11,251 nucleotides of DNA from Oscillospiraceae bacterium (GTDB taxonomy: Bacteria > Bacillota > Clostridia > Oscillospirales > Ruminococcaceae), in the NCBI GenBank assembly GCA_029240015.1, contig JARBTU010000031.1, forward strand, positions 1 through 11,251. Reading direction: 5' to 3'. Below, piece after piece: positions 1 through 5,412 of the stretch. The notes beneath the pieces were generated by a model, which ran no database searches, was not told where the DNA came from, and saw only the letters and a program-made list of their open reading frames with translations. Both the position numbers and the translations under genes were made by a program. Every line of letters begins with the position of its first letter. Within the stretch, counting starts at the first letter, position 1.

Positions 1-258
1 TCAAACGGTGTTTTAATTGAAGGTGAATATACAGAACATACCAGAATTCAGCCAATACGCCATACTTTAAACATTTATGTAAACGATAAATTTGTTAAAA
101 GAGCATTATTTGATAAATCATCAAATAATTGGCAGAGATGGATGTATCAAGGCGAAAGATTGAATCTGGAAAAAGGTGAAAATACAATTACTTATAAAGT
201 TGATGACAATAATAACGGAGAAGTGCAATTCGATTATTTCGCAGTTGATAAACTATAA
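1..258 (+). CDS. C-terminal end of a protein with a carbohydrate-binding-like beta domain (partial)
   Basis: The frame is open from the window edge to a TAA at 256-258, giving the last 85 residues of a longer protein. Visible features are LNIYVNDKFVKRALF, NNWQRWMYQGERLNLEKGEN and a terminal VQFDYFAVDKL. This order (a strand with YVNGK-like text, a W-rich middle, 'L.KGENTI.Y', then 'FDY..V') is typical of the end of CBM6/CBM35-type beta-sandwich modules that sit on secreted glycosidases. Family membership is inferred from this pattern only, and the catalytic part, if any, is outside the window. The gene ends just before a strong terminator. It may belong to a neighbouring inserted element, because the next gene has lost its own 5' end between here and position 400. 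Confidence 0.55.
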   Translation, partial: SNGVLIEGEYTEHTRIQPIRHTLNIYVNDKFVKRALFDKSSNNWQRWMYQGERLNLEKGENTITYKVDDNNNGEVQFDYFAVDKL

Positions 259-277
259 AAATTAATTAGAATTTATG

Positions 278-315
278 CCAGCGGTTTCACTGAAAAGTGC
301 CGCTGGTTTTTCTTT
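278..315 (+). terminator. Intrinsic terminator after the CBM-like gene
   Basis: CCAGCGG (278-284) pairs with CCGCTGG (300-306). An inner CACT/AGTG pair and a three-base bulge complete the stem, and TTTTTCTTT follows at 307-315. This is a classic rho-independent terminator 20 bases after the stop codon. Confidence 0.85.
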
Positions 316-399
316 AATATTGAAAAGATACAGGTTGGGAGGATACATAAAGAAACCAGAGAGATTGCTTATTATCAATCATATTATTTATATCATCAT

Positions 400-759
400 G
401 GCACGGAAGAATTAGCGCATATGGAAATGGTAAGCGCAATCGTTTATCAGCTTACAAGAAACTTAAGTGTGGACGAAATAAAAAGGCAGGGCTTTGACGC
501 CTATTTTGTTGACCACACAACCGGACTATACCCAGTTGCAGCAGCGGGGTGGCCATACAATGCGGCAACTTTTGCATCCAAAGGTGATGTTATTACAGAT
601 CTAAACGAAGACCTGGCTGCAGAGCAAAAAGCAAGGACAACATATGATAACATATTAAGATTAGTAGATGATCCGGATGTCAGAGATCCGATCAAATTCT
701 TAAGAGCAAGAGAAATTGTTCACTATCAGCGTTTTGGGGAACCAAAACAATCAAAATAG
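400..759 (+). CDS. cotJC: Manganese catalase / CotJC-type spore coat protein, body of a split gene
   Basis: This is the ferritin-like dimanganese catalase family, which includes CotJC of the spore coat. Homology starts at about 400 with GTEELAHMEM, which carries the Glu and His ligands of one helix. It continues through the AAEQKA ligand Glu and ends at REIVHYQRFGE with the last His ligand. Codons before 400 (AYYQSYYLYHH) do not look like the family, although the frame is open back to 258. The first ATG at 421 lies inside the conserved helix and has no Shine-Dalgarno, so it is not a natural start. About 55-60 N-terminal residues, with the first metal-ligand Glu, are missing. After codon GAA (739-741) the reading changes to PKQSK and a TAG at 757-759, all within inserted DNA. 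The true C-terminus is at 3569-3643. Family members are usually about 190-220 residues; this piece plus the 3' piece gives about 138. Confidence 0.85.
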   Translation, partial: GTEELAHMEMVSAIVYQLTRNLSVDEIKRQGFDAYFVDHTTGLYPVAAAGWPYNAATFASKGDVITDLNEDLAAEQKARTTYDNILRLVDDPDVRDPIKFLRAREIVHYQRFGEPKQSK

Positions 760-766
760 AACAAAA
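716..766. other. attL-type junction (catalase half-site plus element half-site)
   Basis: The core GTTTTGGGGAA is at 731-741. The left flank is catalase coding sequence. The right flank, CCAAAACAATCAAAATAGAA (742-761), is the element's own arm. Its reverse complement matches the element arm at the right junction (3545-3564) at 17 of 20 positions. The likely crossover lies in GGAA (738-741), whose central GA dinucleotide is not palindromic and could give the site its polarity. Confidence 0.8.
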
Positions 767-829
767 AGAAATATTAAAAAGCAAATCTGTCCACAAAACC
801 GGCAAAGGTCTGTTTTTTAATATTTCTTT
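765..829. repeat. 16-bp perfect inverted repeat just inside the left end of the element
   Basis: AAAGAAATATTAAAAA (765-780) is the exact reverse complement of TTTTTAATATTTCTTT (814-829). Two or three more pairs (one G-U) can form inward, leaving a loop of about 28 bases. The right arm is T-rich, so the hairpin could end transcripts coming from the truncated catalase gene. The stem is AT-only and lacks a GC clamp, so it could equally be a DNA-level site near attL. Confidence 0.5.
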
Positions 830-835
830 CAAATG

Positions 836-870
836 AAAAAAGGCGGTTATATGATTTCATATAACCGCCT
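836..870 (-). terminator. Intrinsic terminator of the PilZ gene
   Basis: AGGCGGTTATATGA (841-854) and TCATATAACCGCCT (857-870) form a perfect 14-bp stem. Read on the minus strand the stem is followed by TTTTTCATTT (831-840 complement). It begins 10 bases after the minus-strand stop at 880-882. Confidence 0.85.
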
Positions 871-879
871 TTATATGTA

Positions 880-1530
880 TTAGATAATGTTATTTAACGC
901 AATTCTTTTTAGCTTTTCCCGATAAAAGATGTATTTACACAGTTCCTGGTCGTTTTTGCGTGAGTTGTTTTTAAAGATACATCCGTATTGATTGGTGAAT
1001 TTTAAGGAGGAAGCCTTTCTAACAATATCAAAGGAAATATTTATAATCGTGTCTTTCAATATCAGATCAGCTTTATATTGATTTCCAACAGGAAGATCTC
1101 GGTTGCAGCCTAACAAGAAGCCGCCCAAACTAATGTCCAAGACCGTGGATTTAATGGGCTTATCCACCGCAACAGGGACATCCTTTATCAGTTGATAGAA
1201 AATATCCATCGGGATTTCGGTATCCACACGATAATAACTTCTTAAATCAGATTCAATGGATTTGCTTATCACGATAAGCCGCATGTAATTTTTTTGGCTT
1301 AAGAACACATAGGTCAAAAAGACTTCTGTTCTTCCGTTTTCGTAATGTACGATGATTTTTAATTTTTCTCCCGGATCAAGCAAGGGAAAGATGTTCCCTT
1401 TCAGCTCAAGATTTCCGTTTTTTTTGCTCCATAAATAACCGCTGACCAAAAGCTTTTCATCTTTATAAATATCCGCTTGAATCAGGTTGTCGGTATCTTT
1501 ATATTTTTTTTGATTGTTTTCATCGTCCAT
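880..1530 (-). CDS. PilZ-domain protein, likely c-di-GMP receptor
   Basis: A 216-residue cytoplasmic protein. Counted from the ATG start, the C-terminal half carries the two PilZ motifs that bind cyclic di-GMP: RSYYR (97-101, RxxxR) and DISLGG (132-137, DxSxxG), followed by the PilZ beta-barrel. Residues 1 to about 92 form a beta-rich N-terminal segment like the YcgR-N/PilZN domain. I chose the ATG at 1530 because AGAGGTG lies six bases before it; a GTG three codons earlier is part of that ribosome site. It is the only cargo gene of the element besides the recombinase and a small ORF, and is transcribed away from them. It has no membrane segment or output domain, so it probably acts by binding a partner. 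A link to catalase or sporulation is not visible in the sequence. The family call is strong; the role inside a mobile element is unknown. Confidence 0.88.
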   Translation of the reverse strand: MDDENNQKKYKDTDNLIQADIYKDEKLLVSGYLWSKKNGNLELKGNIFPLLDPGEKLKIIVHYENGRTEVFLTYVFLSQKNYMRLIVISKSIESDLRSYYRVDTEIPMDIFYQLIKDVPVAVDKPIKSTVLDISLGGFLLGCNRDLPVGNQYKADLILKDTIINISFDIVRKASSLKFTNQYGCIFKNNSRKNDQELCKYIFYREKLKRIALNNII

Positions 1531-1608
1531 ATTAATCACCTCTTATGGAATTCGTGGTATATATCTTTTAAAGCTAAAGTATAATAAAGGAAAAATTTAG
1601 TTGATTCC

Positions 1609-1638
1609 ATTGTAACATAATGATGCGAGAAAAAACAA
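1609..1638 (-). promoter_or_regulatory. Candidate sigma-A promoter for the PilZ gene
   Basis: On the minus strand TTGTTT (1633-1638) and TACAAT (1609-1614) are 18 bases apart, with TGT just before the -10 (an extended -10). Transcription would begin near 1602, about 70 bases upstream of the ATG. Confidence 0.5.
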
Positions 1639-1695
1639 GATAATTACAGATTAATGTAGTAAAGCCTAAAAAAGGGAATGTCCATATCCATTTAA

Positions 1696-1725
1696 TTGTA
1701 AGATTTTTATATGAAATGATAAAAT
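1696..1725 (+). promoter_or_regulatory. Weak candidate promoter for the small ORF and recombinase
   Basis: TTGTAA (1696-1701), 18 bases, then TAAAAT (1720-1725) in very AT-rich DNA. It is the best vegetative-type match upstream of the small ORF, but the background AT content makes chance likely. A sporulation sigma factor may be used instead. Confidence 0.3.
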
Positions 1726-1788
1726 AAAAAAGTTTATGAATAGGACAATTTTAGAAAAACATATAAATTTAACAAAAAAGAAGGGGGA

Positions 1789-1959
1789 GTGAACATCGAT
1801 TTTTTTGAGCAGTATGAAAAGGAAGTGCATGTTTTTCATCACAACAATAAGGCTGTAACAGTCGAGAATTTATTCCCGAAAGGTTCAGATCAGGAACAAG
1901 TTAAAATGAAAAAGAACATTCAAAAAATCTTATACGATGTTTTCAGGAAATATCAGTAA
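1789..1959 (+). CDS. Small ORF upstream of the recombinase, unknown function
   Basis: The 56 codons begin GTG AAC ATC GAT and end with TAA at 1957-1959. The product is acidic/basic mixed (FFEQYEKEVHVFHHNNKA, then VKMKKNIQKILYDVFRKYQ) with a helical C-terminal half and no membrane segment. An extended Shine-Dalgarno match, AAGGGGGAGTGA (1781-1792), runs into the GTG. The true start is therefore uncertain, and a non-standard ATC at 1795 would be better spaced. I do not recognise the family. It lies 76 bp upstream of the recombinase on the same strand and probably shares its transcript. Its size and place would suit a recombination directionality factor, which are often tiny and unrelated to one another, but this is speculation. 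It could also be a gene remnant. Confidence 0.4.
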   Translation: MNIDFFEQYEKEVHVFHHNNKAVTVENLFPKGSDQEQVKMKKNIQKILYDVFRKYQ

Positions 1960-2035
1960 AAGCATCAGAATAATATCATAGTCAAAAAGAGAGGAGGCTT
2001 TATAAAAATAACGTAAGAAAGGAGGTGGAGCATGG

Positions 2036-3535
2036 TTGTATGCCATCTATGCACGCCAGTCTGTTGACAAGGCGGATAGCATTTCGATTGAAAGCCAAAT
2101 CGAGTATTGTGAGTATGAACTGAGAGGGCAGCCTTACAAAACCTATCAGGACAAAGGATACAGCGGCAAGAACACCCAAAGACCGGCCTTTAAAGAGCTT
2201 TTATCTGATATAAAAGGAGGAGAGATACACAAGGTCATTGTTTATAAGCTTGACAGAATCAGCCGTTCTATCCTTGACTTTTCAAATATGATGCAGGTGT
2301 TTGAAAAACATCAGGTGGAATTCATCTCCTGTACTGAGAAGTTCGACACATCCACCCCTATGGGGAGAGCAATGCTGAATATTTGTATCGTGTTCGCACA
2401 GCTGGAACGGGAAACGATCCAAAAGCGGGTGGCGGATGCTTATTATTCAAGAAGCCAAAAAGGATTATATATGGGGGGAAGGGTCCCGTATGGCTTTCAT
2501 ATGGAACAAACAGTAATAGGAGGCATAAAAACCTCCAAATATGTGGTAAATCCTGAAGAAGCAGAGCAAATAAAGTTACTTTATGAACTTTACGCCGATC
2601 CGCATACGTCCTATGGGGACGTTATACAATATATATCGGATCATCGCATCAAAAATTTAAGGAATCATACATGGAATCGGACAAGAATATCCGAAATCAT
2701 TAAAAATCCTATCTATGTGAGGGCAGATTTGGACATTTATGAGTTCTATAAAGCCCAGGAAACGATTATTGCAAATGATGCAGGTGATTTTTTGGGAACA
2801 AACGGGTGTTATCTTTATAGCGGGAAAGAGGCGAAAAGAAAAACCGTAAACCTGAAGGGACAAAATCTAGTCATTGCCCCTCACGAAGGAATCGTTTCTT
2901 CCGATATCTGGTTAAAGTGCAGAAAAAAATGTTTGGGAAGAGGAGAATCTAAAAGCGCGGTAAAAGCGGTCAATACATGGCTTGCGGGAAAGATAAAATG
3001 TGCGAACTGCGGCTATGCACTGACAATAAAGAAAACCAATACCCAAGCGGGAAGGTATTTTATATGCAGCAGGAGAATGAATACGCATCGGTGCGAAGGT
3101 GCCGGAACCATCCATGCATCAATGATGGAGCAGCTTATCTTGAAAGAGTTACGATATAAACTAAAACAGTTTCCAACTTTGCACCCTCCTATTGGAAGCA
3201 AAGCAAATCAAATGACGGCGCAGATTCAGACGCATATTACGCAGCTTCAGAATGAGGCGGAGAACCTATTGAAAAAACTGCCTGAAGCCAGTGAAATATT
3301 GGCGGAGTACATAGAAAGCCGAATTACAGAAATCGATAAGCAGAAGAAAAATCTGATAAAAGAAGAGGCACTTTTGGAAGACGAATGGAAAAAACAGCAG
3401 GGAGAACAAGGAATTCAGAACTATGAAGACAAATGGGATGAAATAACTTTTGATGACAAACGAATTGTTGCCGATTGTCTGATTGAAAAAATACTCGCAA
3501 CTCACGATAAAGTTGTGATTTGTTGGAGGGTATAG
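2036..3535 (+). CDS. Large serine recombinase of the intervening element
   Basis: A 499-residue site-specific recombinase (resolvase/invertase catalytic domain, SpoIVCA/phage-integrase type). Residues 1 to about 150 are the catalytic domain, with nucleophile Ser9 in YARQS, DRISRS at 73-78 and ERETIQKR at 124-131. The 'Recombinase' DNA-binding domain runs from about 150 to 300. A zinc ribbon follows with C322, C325, C344 and C353. Residues about 390-455 form a coiled coil. Length and domain order match complete family members, so the enzyme looks intact. The start is taken as TTG at 2036, ten bases after AGGAGG (2020-2025). A better-spaced ATG at 2032 is in another frame and would make only an 11-residue peptide ending at 2067. 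The gene ends 22 bp before the right core repeat, so it presumably catalyses integration and excision at the two catalase junctions. Confidence 0.95.
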   Translation: MYAIYARQSVDKADSISIESQIEYCEYELRGQPYKTYQDKGYSGKNTQRPAFKELLSDIKGGEIHKVIVYKLDRISRSILDFSNMMQVFEKHQVEFISCTEKFDTSTPMGRAMLNICIVFAQLERETIQKRVADAYYSRSQKGLYMGGRVPYGFHMEQTVIGGIKTSKYVVNPEEAEQIKLLYELYADPHTSYGDVIQYISDHRIKNLRNHTWNRTRISEIIKNPIYVRADLDIYEFYKAQETIIANDAGDFLGTNGCYLYSGKEAKRKTVNLKGQNLVIAPHEGIVSSDIWLKCRKKCLGRGESKSAVKAVNTWLAGKIKCANCGYALTIKKTNTQAGRYFICSRRMNTHRCEGAGTIHASMMEQLILKELRYKLKQFPTLHPPIGSKANQMTAQIQTHITQLQNEAENLLKKLPEASEILAEYIESRITEIDKQKKNLIKEEALLEDEWKKQQGEQGIQNYEDKWDEITFDDKRIVADCLIEKILATHDKVVICWRV

Positions 3536-3539
3536 CTTG

Positions 3540-3590
3540 TTTTATTCTATGCTGTTTGTTTTGGGGAAGCATTACGCATTACGCAGGACC
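3540..3590. other. attR-type junction (element half-site plus catalase half-site)
   Basis: The element arm TTCTATGCTGTTTGTTTTGG (3545-3564) is followed by GGAA (3565-3568) and then catalase coding sequence GCATTACGCATTACGCAGGA. The core repeat is 3558-3568. The rebuilt attB, made of catalase sequence on both sides, is only weakly symmetric: GCGT..TG left of GGAA and CA..ACGC right of it. A more palindromic attP than attB is not required of this family but fits these sites. Confidence 0.8.
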
Positions 3591-3643
3591 ATCTTGACGC
3601 TAAAAACTTCTATGCGTTTAATCCGTCATTTGATAAAAAATAG
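3558..3643 (+). CDS. cotJC: Detached 3' end of the manganese catalase gene
   Basis: From the core repeat onward the frame reads G-E then ALRITQDHLDAKNFYAFNPS, FDKK and a TAG at 3641-3643. This is the characteristic C-terminal tail of clostridial manganese catalases, which follows the HxQRFGE motif directly. There is no start codon or ribosome site of its own, so it is not separately translated in any obvious way. Joined to the left piece at the 11-bp core it completes the frame without a stop or shift, and no damaging mutation is seen in either piece. Transcription entering from the recombinase gene would cross it before reaching the terminator at 3697-3743. Confidence 0.9.
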
Positions 3644-3662
3644 CGTAAAATATTTTGTAGTT

Positions 3663-3684
3663 AACAAGGGCATATGCCTTTGTT
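3663..3684. repeat. Palindrome after the catalase stop
   Basis: AACAAGGGCA and TGCCTTTGTT (3663-3684) pair with one G-U and a two-base centre. No T-run follows, so it is not a complete terminator by itself. It may assist the terminator that comes next. Confidence 0.4.
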
Positions 3685-3696
3685 GATTCACATATA

Positions 3697-3743
3697 ATAA
3701 TCAGGTGCACGCTGAATCGGCATGCACCTGATTATGTTTTTTT
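3697..3743 (+). terminator. Intrinsic terminator of the catalase gene
   Basis: A perfect 13-bp stem (3697-3709 with 3723-3735; core AATCAGGTGCA / TGCACCTGATT) is followed by GTTTTTTT (3736-3743). Confidence 0.85.
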
Positions 3744-3791
3744 GAATAAAATAGGGTTATGAAAGCGAAAATCATGAAAGGAGAGCACGCA

Positions 3792-3953
3792 GTGGAAAAG
3801 AAAATAGATCCGAAACATAAGGTTCCATTGCAGCAGGTGAAAAGACTTGAAATCATTGAGCAGGAGGTCATCAGGAAGCTAAGAGAAGTTCCGGGAGATA
3901 TTGATGATTTCATTTTTTCGAGCGAAGATCAGCATGCTGCAAGTGAAAGATAA
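3792..3953 (+). CDS. Small hypothetical protein
   Basis: I do not recognise this family. From the GTG at 3792 it encodes 53 residues: a basic start (EKKIDPKHKVPLQQVKRLE), a helical middle (IIEQEVIRKLREVP) and an acidic end (GDIDDFIFSSEDQ). I prefer this start because AAAGGAGA (3777-3784) lies eight bases before it. An ATG at 3759 in the same frame would add 11 residues but has only a weak AGGG upstream. It has no membrane segment or cysteine. It stands alone between two terminators, so it would be a single-gene transcript. It looks like a real small gene because the frame fills the space and has a good ribosome site, but no homology supports it. Confidence 0.5.
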   Translation: MEKKIDPKHKVPLQQVKRLEIIEQEVIRKLREVPGDIDDFIFSSEDQHAASER

Positions 3954-3984
3954 TAGTTACGTGGAGTACTTAATCATATTTGTG

Positions 3985-4033
3985 AATATTCCCAACAAAA
4001 AAGATGTAAATTTTTGTTTGGGAATATTTTTCA
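3985..4033 (+). terminator. Intrinsic terminator after the small ORF
   Basis: AATATTCCCAACAAAAA (3985-4001) pairs with TTTTTGTTTGGGAATATT (4011-4028) with one bulged A. TTTCATTT follows. Confidence 0.75.
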
Positions 4034-4041
4034 TTTATTAA

Positions 4042-4080
4042 GACAATAATAGGGGTAATTTTAAATAAATATTTATTGTC
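4042..4080. repeat. Inverted repeat directly before the oxidoreductase ribosome site
   Basis: GACAATAA (4042-4049) and TTATTGTC (4073-4080) are exact complements, 23 bases apart. The second arm abuts the AGGGAGG ribosome site at 4081-4087. It could be an operator or an mRNA hairpin. No convincing -35/-10 pair was found here. Confidence 0.35.
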
Positions 4081-4095
4081 AGGGAGGAATAGAGG

Positions 4096-5340
4096 ATGTC
4101 TGTATCGGAAAATATTGTTGGGAATCCCTTTTGGACAAGCACGTCGGAAATCCCCAATCTGTATCCGTGGATGTCTCAGGACGAAGACTGCGACGTTGCC
4201 ATTATTGGCGGAGGGGTAACGGCTGCTATGGCGGCATACAGATTTTCGCAGGATGGAATCAAAACCGTATTGATTTCCCGTTCTCCGATCGGATACGGAG
4301 CAACGGGAATAAGCCTGGGAATTTTAGATTACAGTGTTGAGCGGGGACTCATAGACTTAGGCAAGATGCTGGGCAAAGAAAAAGCTGTAAGGTGTTTTAA
4401 ACTCTGTGAACAGGCGATTGACAATATCGAGGATATCGTGGAATCGTTTGACAAAGATGTGGGGTTTTTAAGAAGAGATGTGCTCGCCTATACTTCGGAC
4501 AAGCAAAAGCAGGATGAGTTCAACACAGAGTATCTGATGAGAAAGCACAATAATTTTGATGTCAGCTATCTTGAAAAGAATGAGGCCCGGGATATGTTTT
4601 CTTTCAACATTGAAGCGGGAATCTTGTCCAAAAATCTTGGGGCGGAGGTGAACCCGTATCTTTTGACACACGCGCTGGTGGAAAAGGCTGTGGAACAGGG
4701 TGCAAAAGTTTATGAAAACACCGAAGCGATAAACGTTGTTCCCGGTCATGATAGCGTGGAGATACAAACGGGCGCACGAAAAAAATTGACAACAAAGAAA
4801 CTGATTCTGGCAACAGGATTTAGTCAGAACTCTGTTATTAATTCACTGCTTAGCAAAAAGACGACGTTTATGCTGACTACAAATGCGGTGGAACATTTCT
4901 CGGGTTATGAGTCCAGATGTATCATCAAAAACGACAGAGCACCGTATACCTATATCCGAACGACGCCCGACGACAGGTTGATTATAGGCGGATTGAGCAG
5001 CAACGCGATTCTCAAAGACGGAAGACTTGGGAAGCTTGTCAATGCAAATAAGATTGTTAAAAATAAGCACAAAGAACTGGAAAACAAGTTGAATTTGATG
5101 TTTTGCGCAATGCCGGACATGGAAGCGGAATATGAGTATTCAGGAGCGGTCGCAGACACGTATGACCATCTTCCGATTATAGGAGAACAGCAGGAATATC
5201 CGAACGTCTTGTTTGATATCTGTTGCGGAGCAAACGGAATTGTTTTTTCAGAAATAGCAAGTAGGATTTTGCTGTCATTATATCATGGAGAACAAAATGA
5301 AGATATGGAACTTTTTTCCCCATCCAGAGAGTCTTTATAA
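4096..5340 (+). CDS. FAD-dependent oxidoreductase (D-amino-acid/glycine oxidase superfamily)
   Basis: A 414-residue soluble flavoprotein of the DAO family, which oxidises C-N bonds of amines or amino acids (glycine oxidase, DadA, PuuB relatives). Residues 32-45 (CDVAIIGGGVTAAM) are the Rossmann beta-alpha-beta that binds the ADP part of FAD. ILATGF at 237-242 is the second dinucleotide contact. The C-terminal signature runs from YEYSGAVADTYDHLPIIG (346-363) to CCGANGIVFSEIASRILLSL. The N-terminal PFWTSTSEI resembles the 'S.W' lead of gamma-glutamylputrescine-oxidase-like proteins. The substrate cannot be read from the sequence. There is no fused Rieske or GcvT domain. ATG at 4096 follows AGGGAGG with good spacing. 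It appears to be a single gene, since the next gene has its own promoter in the gap. Confidence 0.85.
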   Translation: MSVSENIVGNPFWTSTSEIPNLYPWMSQDEDCDVAIIGGGVTAAMAAYRFSQDGIKTVLISRSPIGYGATGISLGILDYSVERGLIDLGKMLGKEKAVRCFKLCEQAIDNIEDIVESFDKDVGFLRRDVLAYTSDKQKQDEFNTEYLMRKHNNFDVSYLEKNEARDMFSFNIEAGILSKNLGAEVNPYLLTHALVEKAVEQGAKVYENTEAINVVPGHDSVEIQTGARKKLTTKKLILATGFSQNSVINSLLSKKTTFMLTTNAVEHFSGYESRCIIKNDRAPYTYIRTTPDDRLIIGGLSSNAILKDGRLGKLVNANKIVKNKHKELENKLNLMFCAMPDMEAEYEYSGAVADTYDHLPIIGEQQEYPNVLFDICCGANGIVFSEIASRILLSLYHGEQNEDMELFSPSRESL

Positions 5341-5345
5341 AAGAT

Positions 5346-5374
5346 TTGATTTTGTGTGTATTTTGAGATACAAT
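5346..5374 (+). promoter_or_regulatory. Sigma-A-type promoter of the GtrA-like gene
   Basis: TTGATT (5346-5351), a 17-base spacer, then TACAAT (5369-5374). It starts six bases after the oxidoreductase stop and would initiate near 5381, about 30 bases before the chosen ATG. Confidence 0.6.
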
Positions 5375-5412
5375 AATAATCACTGTATTTGAGGATAAAG
5401 GTGATTATAGGG

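Larger units (their letters stand above)
731..3568. mobile_element. 2.8-kb serine-recombinase intervening element inside the manganese catalase gene (skin-like)
   Basis: The 11-bp direct repeat GTTTTGGGGAA occurs at 731-741 and 3558-3568. The DNA from 731 to 3557 (2827 bp) interrupts the catalase frame exactly at this repeat. Removing one repeat plus the interior joins ...HYQRFGE to ALRITQDHLDAKN in frame. The element carries a PilZ-domain gene (minus), a 56-codon ORF and a large serine recombinase whose stop is 22 bp before the right repeat. No replication, capsid or conjugation genes are visible. Placement of a large serine recombinase at one end of an insertion that splits a sporulation gene is the known arrangement of skin in sigK. 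Excision during sporulation is inferred, not shown. Confidence 0.9.

Noticed and set aside
421..759. A complete 112-residue gene starting at ATG 421
   Set aside because: The ATG is an internal Met of the conserved metal-ligand helix (ELAHMEM), it has no ribosome site, and the C-terminal PKQSK is encoded by inserted DNA.
1738..1768. A sporulation sigma-E-like promoter (GAATAGG, 15 bases, CATATAAAT) before the small ORF and recombinase
   Set aside because: It would fit the developmental model, but the -35 match is poor and the region is so AT-rich that the -10 resemblance can be chance. Not annotated.
731..3568. An IS element or group II intron as the interrupting DNA
   Set aside because: There is no transposase, no terminal inverted repeat with target duplication of IS type, and no reverse transcriptase. 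The serine recombinase and shared core fit site-specific integration.
3663..3684. The palindrome as the catalase terminator
   Set aside because: No T-run follows it. The hairpin at 3697-3743 has a perfect stem and seven T residues.
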